From the NCBI GenBank assembly GCA_916613615.1, contig OU744724.1, forward strand, positions 28,444,171 to 28,508,170: a stretch of 64,000 nucleotides of DNA, in the 5' to 3' direction. Under the pieces are notes generated by a model. It did not search any database. It saw only the letters and a program-made list of their open reading frames with translations, and was not told the DNA's origin. This DNA comes from Steromphala cineraria (Eukaryota; Mollusca; Gastropoda; Trochida; Trochidae). The position numbers were made by a program, and so were the translations under genes. Shown here one piece after another: positions 36,900 through 48,700 of the stretch (position 1 is the stretch's first letter; every line of letters begins with the position of its first letter).

Positions 36900-37440
36900 A
36901 ATAGAGAATACTAAACGACGTCCCGTTTCATAACATATTTATGAAACGAGTGAATGGGTTGGTATTTAACGAGCGAAAGCGAGTTAAATACCTATACCAT
37001 TCACGAGTTTCATAAAATTTTTATGAAACGTGACCGAGTTTAGTATTTTATTTATTACTTGCTTAAAAACATCGTAAAAAAAACAAAAAAGTCGCCAACA
37101 TGACTGTTACGTCACGTCATTCTGTCAGCGCGCGATGTTATTACACAATGTGTAATAACATTGTAGATTTATTAAACAGCGATATCTTCAACGGGAGAGT
37201 AAAAAGTATTCATATGCGCTGACATGATTGATTTCACCATTGACGATGTCTTGAAAATTCTGATAATGGGTATTTTGGCTTTCTGACCTTATGGATAATA
37301 AAGAAATTAACACATTCGCGAAATGTTACAACACTCGTGCCAGTAAAATGATATTTCCCTCGCCTTCGCTCGGGAAAATATCATTTTACACTCGTGTAAT
37401 ATGACATCTCTGCTTGGGGATTAATCTCTATTTAACCATA
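36900..37440. repeat. cluster of hairpin-forming sequences
   Basis: At 36925-37031 a nested inverted repeat pairs CGTTTCATAA with TTTATGAAACG and GAATGGGTTGGTATTTAAC with GTTAAATACCTATACCATTC around ACGAGCGAAAGCGAG. At 37335-37400 a second one pairs CGTGCCAGTAAAATGATATT with AATATCATTTTACACTCG around CTCGCCTTCGCTCG. The loop sequence recurs at 36283-36300 inside the fold-back. Confidence 0.75.
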
Positions 37441-37971
37441 TATACCGTTAATTATCACAAACGATTTATGACATTTTAAACATTAATGCAAATTTGCCAT
37501 CATTAAGGGCAAGTGGTAAACTACCCTTTTAATAGAGCTTTTTGTTAACGTTAATTTTTCAAAACCAGTCTTATAAAATACCATTTCTGACGAGTTCGTT
37601 CATGTATTTTGTTGTACAGTTGTGATAACGCACGTGGACCCCGTGCTTTTTTGTGCAAATTGCATTGCAGGTTTGTTTAATCTTGCATTGATATGGGCTG
37701 TTTCATGTTTGTAAATGCGTTATATATTCTGATTTTGGACAAATTATGTATTCTTTAGGCCTTTTTTTGGAAATAGTTATTTCAACATAAGTAGGAGTTA
37801 AACCTATTCGTCGAGTGATATGTCGGAAAGGCGTGTTATTTTATCTTCCCTTGAGTACCTCTGGTGACGACTAACCAATGACTAACAATTATGTAAAATA
37901 TCTTTTCAAAGTAATTGATGCGTTGCCCCCTGGTTTCCATTTTAACATATTGTCTGATATTATTAGGCTTA
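37441..37971. other. intergenic, nothing recognised
   Basis: AT-rich sequence ending at the TA target site of the Tc1-type transposon. Confidence 0.4.
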
Positions 37972-38233
37972 CACTAAACACAAAAAGAAACTATCCACTC
38001 ATTTAAATTTTCATTGAAAAATAACAAGACACGGTTTTCTATCCTAACAACATTTTATCTAATACTGAATCATTTGCACATCATCTTACTTCATTGGTTT
38101 TGCAATAACTCGTTTATCTTACAGCCAGGAAACGTTTTATTAACACTGGTGTGAAATGTTAATTTCCATTTTTTAGAAATCGAAGTTTCTGATCATATGT
38201 TAATGAATGTATGGAATATGGAGTCCATAGTCA

Positions 38234-41048
38234 TCAATACTTCGTATGTCCACCTTCAGCTGTTATGCAGGCAAAGACTCGACGTCTCATTGATGTCGTG
38301 AGACGTCTGACGGTGGCGTTAGGGATGTTCCCCCATTCATCCTGTAGGGCTTGTTCAAGCTGCCTCAGGTTGACTGGAGGGTTTGCTCTATTCCTGATTC
38401 GCCTCCCTAGGCAGTCCCACATGTGTTCAATTGGAGAGAGATCAGGAGAACGTGACGGCCACGGCAAGACGTTGACGTTATTGTTGTCCAGGAATGTTGA
38501 CACTGCTCTTGCTGAATGTGCAGGCGCGTTATCATGTTGAAACAAAGTTCCCGGGTGATTCTGAAGAAATGGCAACACAACAGGACGAAGAACTTGATCA
38601 ATGTATCTTTGCGCAGTCATGTTACCCACAACGATCACTAATGGTGACTTGTTTTCTCCTCGGATACCGCCCCAAACCATCACACTTCCCCAACCGTGTG
38701 CCTGGACCTCTGCAACACAATTTGGAGCGTTTCTTTCACCCTGACGGCGATAAACGCGGGCTGTGCCATCATGCTTATATAAATAAAACCTACTTTCATC
38801 GGTGAACATAACATTTCGCCAATCACGAAGCTGCCACCTTCGTACACGTCTTGTCCAGATTAATCGGTTATGTCGATGTTGACGTGTCAACGTTGGGCCA
38901 CAATAAGGTCGACGGGCCCGAATCCCTGCGGCTCTTAACCTCCTTCTGACGGTTGATTGACTAAGCACCCTCCCGAGAGCCGCAGACGCCGATTCTGCAA
39001 TTGTCAGGAATCGATTTCGGAGATGGAGAGTTCTTAAAGATGGACTGAAATGCTATATGGCAACTTTCAGGATTCGTGAAATAGTGATTACAATTTGACA
39101 TTGACTCAACTTTAAATTACTGAAATCGACCTAGAAACGGCTTAATTACGACTGTATACATAACACTGCCTAATTAGGCCGGCGAACAGAATAAAACGCA
39201 CTGAAGCGTGACTGCCTCGTGACGTGTTAGTAGGCGATGTGATACCCCGTTGTGTGCCCTCGTTATGTAAAACAACACAAGCTAACAGTACAGCTCAATG
39301 TTTAACCGTTGATTAAACACCCTAAACAACATTCCAACATCTCAAACCTTCAATAAATCGGTAGTTTATTTAATCAACTGGCAATTTGTATTGATGAAAA
39401 TGTAAGACCCTGTTTTAAAACGAAGTTGTGCGCATAATGCTACAGCATGTAGCTGGTCTCGATTTGCGCAATGTTGTCATAAAACTGCACGTGAGAACCC
39501 GGAAGTATTTTCGTCATAAACAATTGCTCACGTGTGAACCGTTTCACAGTTGTTTGTTGTTATTGAATATAACTTTAGTAGCACAACAGAAAGGATTTTA
39601 TTATACAATACTATTTTTAACACATTTAAACCAATTTTTTAGAAATGCCTTTGACTTCATTTTGTAACAGGATAAAAAAATATACGTTTTTCTTAGTTAT
39701 TTCATTTAGTGATGGATAAGTTACAATTCTCAATGAAAGGCATGTATTTGATGATGACTGATGTCTTGTTTAAAACATTATTTTAATAGCTAGGGCATTT
39801 CACTGACAATCTTAATGTTTTCACTCTTGTAAAGAAGAGATATTGTTCACAACAATACCCGATACATGGCCCAAAAGAATGAAGATATATTAAATGAACC
39901 TTATTCAAAATAATTATCAGATAGAGCAAAAAAAGTATTTCTTATTTCAACAGGTTATAATTTACCAATCGGAGAAAAAAGAGACGTTAAGGAATGTAAT
40001 TGCTATTTGATGTTACCTAATAAGCTGATGTCATAAAATAGCCAGGTGTGATGACTGTGCATTATATAACCTACCTGCTAAAGTCATCATTTGATAGCTT
40101 TTAATTAGGAAACAGACAGGAAATACGATAGACAGTAAAGTTATTGTGTAATAGGTGAGTATCTAATCTAAAGAAAGTAAATAACACATGCAGACCAATG
40201 TCATTGTTTATTCAACAACGTTCAATCTGAATGTGAGCATTGTTAATTCGGATTATTACCATAAATCAGCCAAAAACTTTGTGCTATGTTTTATATTTTA
40301 CTAATCTCCTTTTTTCTCTGCATGCCAAACTGTTCATTCAGTGAAAATGCGAGCTCGAAACAGAAAATCGGTGTAGTGATCGGAACACGTGAGTTCGATG
40401 TAGATTGTCACATTGCTCTGTTTGACCTAACACAGCGGGTCAATTTGGCGTGAAACGATCAATGTGATGGAAATTTGTCTACGGAAACTTCATCAGGAGA
40501 TATTCTAGGACAGTTGACAGCAACACAATGATATGACATACTGTTAATCGCTTTGAAAACGCAGAACTACGGATTTCGCCTACCATTTTCCATATAAGCA
40601 GACGAAAGCTTCGCCTACTGCCACGTCACTTCCGGTATCCCCTTCCCGTGACCTCTCAGCCTTGTTTTGGTTTGTCGCTGGACGGCGACGAGCAGACGCC
40701 TTGTTACGCAATGTTTACTTAGCTGTAGCTTCGTTGAGAAACTGTGTATCGTTGCTGTTTTGGCCTAATGTTTATGTTATATAGTTATTTGACCAATATC
40801 TTATGAAAAATATATTTAAAAAAGGTTATACAGCGGCTCTTTAAGTATCGGTCTTCCCGACGTGACGTCACACGTGGTCTACCTGTACGCGATCTATCTA
40901 ATGTTGTTCCCGTGTCCCTATAACGTTTCATCAAATTTTCGATGGTTTTTCGATGACAGCCGAATGTTTTTGCAATAAGAACATTTGAAGCACCCATGTC
41001 CTTCATACCCAAGGCCCTGCCGCGCTGTTCTGGGGTCAATCTAGGCAT
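38234..41048 (-). pseudogene. Tc1-type transposase, split by insertion B
   Basis: The first part (41048 down to 40841) begins MPRLTPEQRGRALGMKDMGA and carries the N-terminal helix-turn-helix followed by TGRPRVTSRRE. The second part (39033 down to 38234) carries the DDE domain: catalytic Asp in VMFTDESRF, Asp in FQHDNAPAH and Glu in PIEHMWD with 34 residues between the last two (DD34E). With the 1807-bp insertion taken out, the two parts total 1008 bp, an open 336-codon frame including the stop and normal length for the family. The only obvious lesion is thus the insertion itself. As it stands the gene cannot make the full protein unless the insertion is excised or spliced out. Confidence 0.9.
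39038..40844. mobile_element. TTAA-bounded insertion B (1807 bp) inside the transposase gene
   Basis: TTAA at 39034-39037 is repeated at 40841-40844. Collapsing to one TTAA restores the transposase reading (DRYLRTLHLRNR) exactly. The left inner end AGATGGACTGAAATG and the inverted right inner end AGAGCCGCTGTATAA agree only at AGA and CTG and a few later bases, so the terminal repeat is weak. The longest frame is 79 codons, so it is non-autonomous. The interior is not visibly related to insertion A. TTAA duplication points to piggyBac-type mobilisation. Confidence 0.85.
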
Positions 41049-41417
41049 TTTAAAATTGGTTTTATATGACCTGGCTCACATGTGAATTGATCGCTTGCTA
41101 ACTCACTTTCAATAATGAATGTGCGAAACAATGATCAAAGAAAAACGTGTTTTCTCAGTTTTCAACAAAAGTCATGAAAATCACGTACCTAATCAATTTC
41201 TGAGATGAACAACTGAAATGTTACGTTTTGGCGACCTGTTTCCATAAAACTTAACATTTAGCTAAAGGAAATTAAGAATATATTTGAATTCTACAAATTG
41301 ATAGTTTCTTTTGGGGTGGGTTTAGTGTATCTTAAATATCAAGTATCAAGGGAAAACTAATGTCTCCCATTGTGGTATGAACACTTTTAATCATTTTATC
41401 GATTGATTACTGTAGCT

Positions 41418-41580
41418 TTAAAGGGGCAATAGCACATTTTTAGGGTAATATAAGGTGATGTCAGGAAATTGAAAATTAATGGTTCCAATAATTGAAAGAC
41501 AATGTATGGAGCAGTAATAATTCAAATATATAATGTAAAGTTTAGCCATGCGACTCTTTTTTCTTACACAAAATGAATTC
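41418..41580 (+). repeat. truncated TTAA MITE
   Basis: The left end TTAAAGGGGCAATAGCACAT and the first half of the family consensus run up to ACACAAAATGAATT. The sequence then switches to a LINE fragment, which truncates the copy. Confidence 0.8.
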
Positions 41581-41584
41581 AATT

Positions 41585-41965
41585 CTTTATTTACGGTTGA
41601 TATTTAGGCCAACGGCCTATGACAACATAGAATACATGTAAAATGTATACTCATAATGCACATGCGTTTACATTGTAGAAGAAACATAGTTTGGAAAGAT
41701 GCTTATGTAATAAGTGTGCTTCGTAGTTCCATAGCATGGTAATATATACATGGCAACATTCATTAAACACTCTTTATTCCTATCAGACATTAATTTAACA
41801 AAATGGTATTTTGATGCTGTGACAACATTGAGGTATTATTTTCTAATATCCGAAAGTGGCTCACAATGAAGTAGAACATGATATTCGTCTTCTATTTCTC
41901 CTGATTTACATAGCCTACAGGTTCTATCTTTGCGTTCTTTACCATTTTTCCTACCAGTTTATATT
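41585..41965 (-). pseudogene. LINE reverse-transcriptase C-terminal fragment
   Basis: The minus strand encodes RKDRTCRLCKSGEIEDEYHV then LLHCEPLSDIR, the Zn-knuckle-like tail motif of invertebrate non-LTR reverse transcriptases. Stops follow about 10 residues later. The 3' end on the plus side begins at TTCTTTATTTACGG, where it interrupts a MITE. Confidence 0.6.
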
Positions 41966-42079
41966 TCTAAAGGGAGATCCGTCTGTTTACTTAAATAAAC
42001 GGGCGTGTTTATTGTCATGAAATTAATAATTTGGTCTCTGTCGTAAAAAGATCAAAATAAGTCAGTCAATGAACTTCAT

Positions 42080-42540
42080 ATTTAACCTGACTCCCCCAGG
42101 ACACGCATGCAAATTTTGGACAGTTCATAAATCCTCTTTCTAACACATACTCAGGATATTGTACATGTACAGCGAAATTTCATCATACATATGCTTTAAC
42201 TGGATTCTCTCTCGTGTATCATGAAATGGCTTCCTCTGTATTTCTATCGTCAAGTATTTGTTTGGATTTCGTCTTCCTACAATTACAATAAAACGCAAGG
42301 AGGAAGAGAGTTCAAATTTAATTAGACTCGCCCAAGAACACGCATTCAAATATTGACAGTTATTTTTCTGAAACATACTCAAGATATAATAATTGTACAA
42401 CGAACATTCAATCGTACATATAATTCAACCAGATTCTCCCTCGTGCATCATGAAATGGCTTCTTCTGTATTTTTATCGTCAAGTATTTGTTTGGTTTTCT
42501 TCTTCCTAAGATTACAATAGGACGCCAGAAGGAAAAGGAA
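42080..42540. repeat. 229-bp tandem duplication of the OATP gene 3' end
   Basis: The end of the last OATP coding exon, its stop codon and the adjoining 3' flank occur twice, 229 bp apart. The motif ATGAAATGGCTTC lies at 42221 and again at 42450, and ATCGTCAAGTATTTGTTTGG at 42247 and 42476. The outer copy is diverged and frame-shifted, so the real stop is TCA at 42448-42450 (minus strand TGA). The 3' UTR probably runs through the second copy. Confidence 0.85.
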
Positions 42541-42707
42541 CCCGCTAATAATGTTTCCAGTCAACCAGAGGAAACAGAAGCCGTAGGAGAGCTTCTCCTT
42601 GTCGTACATCTGGCAATAACGAGTTCCCTCCCCTTGCACCGGCTCGCTCCACAACAGACAAACATCGTCCAGGATGGCGCCCAAAAACACTGGAGAAGGT
42701 ATGTTAC
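42448..42707 (-). CDS. SLCO: OATP exon 14 (TM12 and C-terminus)
   Basis: NIPSPVFLGAILDDVCLLWS, then the last membrane segment and a basic tail RKKKTKQILDDKNTEEAIS before TGA. IPSPV-FGAI-D--CLLW is a strong OATP family motif. Confidence 0.95.
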
Positions 42708-45700
42708 CTGGAGAAACAAATCATCGTAAATCTATTTATTAGTTTTTCACATAATAACGTTAATGACGTAACAAAATTTGAGCTTAGGGGGAGAAGCAGT
42801 GCTTGGGGAGAAACGTTTATGGATGGGTGGATTGACGGACGCCTGACGCCATGCCACGTCATGCCAAAAGCCTATCGGGGCTTTCAAGATTGATAAGCTA
42901 AAAAGATAAAGTTATCATTTTCAAAAAGAATAATTTAAATGTAAATCATTAAATAGGGTCGAGTCTACTCTCCATTTAAGGTACGAGTTCGTAGAAATTT
43001 GAGAAAACAAGTTCGTTTTGGTTACGATATTCACCGGATCTCGTCATAATAATTATCAATGCACTTCAGACTTCCCTTTTAATTAAATAGTTTCAAAACA
43101 TTCGGGTTATTGAAGACAAGGCGGTATACATCTTCGAACATATCTACTATTATTACCTAAAAGACGCATGACTATCCACTGTACTCCAAGAGCAAATGGG
43201 CGTAAATTCTGATCAACGCATCTGAAATAAATAAATAAATCATGTAATAAGACTTGTATCAATTGGGATGACTCTTTTGAATAGACTCAAGCTTTCAATG
43301 TGGTTAAGTAATCGGACTATCAAGTTAAAGTGCAGTGCGCTGAAGAGTAGCCCAGAAATGAAGGCTAAATTCAAAACGAAAGATTTATATTCAGTCTCTA
43401 AAAATATTATTTTATTTTTCTACACATGAGTCATCACAAGACGACGTATCCCACCGGTCCTTAAAGGGGCAGTAGCACGTTTTTTGATAATTTTATATTT
43501 TAAAAATTGCACTTATAATGGTAAGTAAATGCCTAATGTATTATATTGACAGTGTCAACAATCACATTACACAAGCCAATCAACCATAATCAGAGGACAA
43601 AGTATGAGGATTTACATAAAATCCATTGGCGGCCATTTTTGTGTGAACACCTTTAATTCATTTTTGTAAGAAAAAGGAATCGCATGGCTGAACCTTACGT
43701 TATATATTTGAATTATTACTGCTCCATTTAGTTTAAATACATTGTCTTTCATTTGGAACCATTTATTTTCATTTTCCTGACATCATCTTATATTCCCCCT
43801 AAAAACGTGCTACTGCCCCTTTAAGAAACATTAAATATTATCGCCATAACTAGAGATCCGAAGTAGTTGAAAATCTGAACCGACACGTCAACACATAGGC
43901 CTACCCAGTACGTTCCTTCCTGTTTTCGTTGGCTGACATTTTTCTAATTCGAATTTAGCCTTAATTTCAAATAGTCTGTATTTAAAAACGGATAAATGAA
44001 TAAGGAAAAGTTCTATGATTTTAATGTGCGACGTGAATAAAGAAGTTGAAAAATCCATAGAACTATTCCTTATTAGTCTAACGACTTCAATATGTTGCCC
44101 CTGTCCTATGGAATGCTTTGCCACTCAACATCAAACTTTCACCATCTTTGGATGCTTTCAAGACAGCTCTGAAAACCCACCTCTTCAAAAAAGCTTTCAA
44201 CTGAAATTCTCCCTTCTCCTTGCACATAGTTTTAAATGCGCCATGAGCATGCACTAGTGGGTGGACACTGGCGCACAAGAAATATCCATCATCATCATCA
44301 TCAAATGTCAGTTTGTGTTTTAGACAAGAAGTAAGGCCATATTTGTTACGGAGACTGACATGAGCAATTACTATCAAAAACGATTTATACATGTTAGAAA
44401 GGAACCGTAGTCAGATTCATTCCTCGACTTCGAAACTAGCCGTTAATTATAAATAGTCTTATTGTTAGAGTAGCAGCAAGACTATATTTGACAGTAACAG
44501 AGTTTGGCGAGTGTTATCCCTTGCCGCGACTGGAAGGTACGTTTAAGTATGGATTACCTGAGAGTTGCTATAGACTCGTTGGAGATGCTCATCACAGCCA
44601 GGAAGACCATGAGGAAGGTGAAGGGTGTCGACACGTACACCCCGTAACACCCCAACACGCACCTGCCTGCTCTGGCTGTCTGGTCGGGTTCGAATCCAGA
44701 CATCTTGATACAACTGCAATCAGTGTAAATCTGAAAAGGAGGTTTACCAATTTTATTCATTTTTTGTCAAGGTTGATACGATATACTGGTATGTTTAGAT
44801 GACACGTGTATAATAGAAGTTTATAGTGATTAAAGTTGGCACCTTTTTATGACCACATTATCATAATAAAGTTAAAAGAGATTTTGGCTTCTATAGGTTC
44901 AAAGGTGTTATATCTCGTTTTGATTCATTGAAAGACTGATTATCATGAAATGTCTTTACCCTAATGTATTATCAATTTTCGGTCTTGCACAAACTTTACC
45001 CAAATCGGTAGCCTGTTTTGATGAAAAATGTTCAGTTTTCTCTGTCCATATTCAATAGAGAAAATATTTTTGGAACGTTGACATTTGTATATTAAATTGT
45101 ATCAAAGTGTAGGAATGGAATGTGACATACTATTTCGGTGTTGTTGATTTTTTTGCCATGGCAACCTGCATGACAGGGAGAATAGTACACTTTGTCGTCT
45201 GCTCCACAGACGGGATTGAACGGGTGACCTTCACACCGACATTGACCTTGACATTCATCGATAAGGTTGCCTGTAAAACTAAATCAAACCTAGCTGTGTG
45301 AAGATGCAGTGAGGGTAGCTGATAAACGAAATGATAAAATATTTGCTGTTTTAATAAAAATTAATCGCCAATGCATTATAAAGTTCCTGTAGGTAAAATG
45401 GCAGTCTAAGTAAACCTTGCCTCTAAAACACTCACTAAACTCAGATATTAAGTATAGCAAGATGTAGAAGCAGGTCGCGTCAGCCGGCCTTTCGCCGACC
45501 TATGACCCGCCAACGTTTTACGTGCGAATGCAGAATGTCACCTGTTGGTAAAACGATCCCTGATTCGTCAATTCCATAGGTCGGCTGACGTGACCCGCAA
45601 CCACATCTTGCTATACTCAAAATCGGAGTATATTTGAGACTAGGTTTACTCAGACTGGTTAAATGGTTAAAACTTTTTTTTAAGTGCCGCAAAAAGGTTG

Positions 45701-48700
45701 AGCAAAGTCAGGTCAAGTTATTCTCTACTATAATCTAAACGAAGTGACATTTCTTCCATCTTGCTATATAGCGTATTTGTTTACACTTAGCCCCAATCTC
45801 GCCCTGATATCTATCAAGGCAAAAGCCTCGTTCATACAGCTCATTATCTTACAAGCCAATGAGACGACCAGCAACAAGCTATAGCGATGAAACAGACTCA
45901 AGGCAGTATACGTAAGGGGCCTTGAACAACGAAATTTCATTGATTGGAAAACGCAAACTCCACCAATCATGGTTAACCACCTGTCAGCTATACGAGGCAT
46001 TTGACGAGGTATCAGGGCATGGTTGAAGCTACATGGATACAAATATGACGGTGTAGCAGGATGCGCACATTTTAAATCTGACCATTGTATTTTAAGACAC
46101 GGCGGTTTTACTGGTTACTTATAATAATTAATGTAAGATTTCTGTGTTACATGACTTATGTTGTTGACAAAGAAATGGCTATGTACTTACTTTTGGCCAT
46201 AGTATGGCACCTCGATACCAGAAAGCTTGACATTCGGACACCTAGCCAATAAGCTGAGACCAAGAAGCGCTGAGACTACAGACAGAACGAAGCTCAGCCG
46301 CTCTATTCCGAATGCTTGCAGTTTGAAATGTCGGATAATTGCTCCCCCCACGATGAAGGCAAAGCCACTGAAAATAGCCTTCGCGGCTAAGATAAACATA
46401 AAATCAATTTGAAAAATTTCAACCATAAAATGAGTGAATAAAGAAGGACTTGGGTTATACAGGAATTAAACGTTCCAAAGGTCCACTTTCAAACATTTGG
46501 AGTTCGTAGCTCAAGAGAGCATGTGACCTTACGACTTTTTGCGCTTTGAGCATACTTCAGGATGGAAATTGGCGCTATAAAAGCATTCTTTATTATGATC
46601 TTTATTATTCATTAAATTACGCATTCAACCATTAATATTATTGGGCAATTCACGTTTGCATTTTGTCCTGCCTCACGAGTGTGTCATAGGAGCCTTCATA
46701 CAGTCTTTGTCCTGATTCTGCACGTGTAGATGTACTGAGTACACAAATGAAATGCCTATAGAAATAAAATAATATAAATGAAGGTACAGTAATTTTTTTA
46801 TGTTTCATTGACCGAATTTTAGTTTAGTTTGCAGTAAACTAAGATTGGTATTTTCCCCTTTCCTTAAAGCATGTACAATACCCAGTTCAAGTGAAAGATA
46901 CAGCAAATTTAAATTGTGATTATCTAATGTTTGCAAAATGTAAACTCGTATACTTTTATGGTTAGCGTCACTTGCTAGATTCGAATCCTCGCCTTTATTG
47001 TTTAACATTAAACAAAGAATTGGATAACGTATGTGATCTAAAAAATAAGGATGTTAAAGGGAAAGTAGCAACTTCTCCTTACATCCCCAATAAATATATA
47101 TCTATGCCAAACGTTTTATCTTCAGGAGGTTAAACATCTCCTCGATAACCCTAATTTCCCTATACGTAGCAGACATCATCAAAGATCAAGCAACAAATAT
47201 TGTCGGCCATTTGAAAGTGAACACCTTTTGGTCAGTTTCGGAAGGGAAATGAATTCGCATAGTTTTATACCGTATATTACGGTCGCCTTAATTGTTTTAA
47301 ATCGATTAATATATGTTGGCATTTGGGTGAGATATTTAAAGGAGAAGACCTGAAATGCTCACCCAGGATGTATCCTGTCACCTGAAAGCTCAGGTCGTAC
47401 ATTTGGGTGAGATATTTAAAGAAGAAGACCTGAAATACACACCCAGGATGTATCCTGTCACCTGGAAGCTCAGGTCGTACATTTGGGTGAGATATTTAAA
47501 GGGGAAGACCTGAAATGCTCACCCAGGATGTATCCTGTCACCTGGAAGCTCAGGTCGTACATTTGGGTGAGATATTTAAAGGGGAAGACCTGAAATGCTC
47601 ACCCAGGATGTATCCTGTCACCTGGAAGCTCGGGTCGTACATTTGGGTGATATATTTGAAGGGGAAGACCTGAAATGCTCACCCAGGATGTATCCTGTCA
47701 CCTGGAAGCTCAGGTCGTACATTTGGGTGAGATATTTGAAGGGGAAGACCTGAAATGCTCACCCAGGATGTATCCTGTCACCTGGAAGCTCAGGTCGTAC
47801 ATTTGGGTGAGATATTTGAAGGGGAAGACCTGAAATGCTCACCCAGGATGTATCCTGTCACCTGGAAGCTCAGGTCGTACATTTGGGTGAGATATTTGAA
47901 GGGGAAGACCTGAAATGCTCACCCAGGATGTATCCTGTCACCTGGAAGCTCAGGTCGTACATTTGGGTGAGATATTTGAAGGGGAAGACCTGAAATGCTC
48001 ACCCAGGATGTATCCTGTCACCTGGAAGCTCAGGTCGTACATTTGGGTGATGTATTTAAAGGGGAAGACCTGAAATGCTCACCCAGGATGTATCCTGTCA
48101 CCTGGAAGCTCAGGTCGTACATTTGGGTGAGATATTTAAAGGGGAAGACCTGAAATGCTCACCCAGGATGTATCCTGTCACCTGGAAGCTCAGGTCGTAC
48201 ATTTGGGTGATATATTTAAAGGGGAAGACCTGAAATGCTCACCCAGGATGTATCCTGTCACCTGGAAGCTCAGGTCGTACATTTGGGTGATATATTTGAA
48301 GGGGAAGACCTGAAATGCTCACCCAGGATGTATCCTGTCACCTGGAAGCTCAGGTCGTACATTTGGGTGATATATTTAAAGGGGAAGACCTGAAATGCTC
48401 ACCCAGGATGTATCCTGTCACCTGGAAGCTCAGGTCGTACATTTGGGTGAGATATTTGAAGGAGAAGACCCCGATTCCAATGGCTGCACACGTCATCATA
48501 GCAGTAGCAACATTGAGGACCAGGAACTCGGCGTTAGTCAACTAAAACATAACAATCTCAAAATGGACTTGACACTAGTCGAAAACAACAACGGATAATT
48601 GCTTTGGGCTTATTAACTTAAGAAATAATTTTTTTTATTGATTTTGTTATTTTATAAATTTTTTATTTCTCAAACCATTTTTACAATAAATATATATATA

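Larger units (their letters stand above)
37972..41327 (-). mobile_element. Tc1/mariner transposon, interrupted by a nested insertion
   Basis: The left terminus CACTAAACACAAAAAGAAAC is matched by the inverted right terminus (CACTAAACCCACCCCAAAAG then AAAC), both flanked by TA (37970-37971 and 41328-41329). Removing the nested 1807-bp insertion leaves about 1.55 kb, normal for a Tc1-type element with one transposase gene. The transposase lies on the minus strand. Confidence 0.85.

Noticed and set aside
47321..48477. CRISPR array (regular direct repeats)
   Set aside because: The 80-bp units are nearly identical throughout with no unique spacers, and they derive from a coding exon. The 62-bp and 51-bp arrays are rejected for the same reason.
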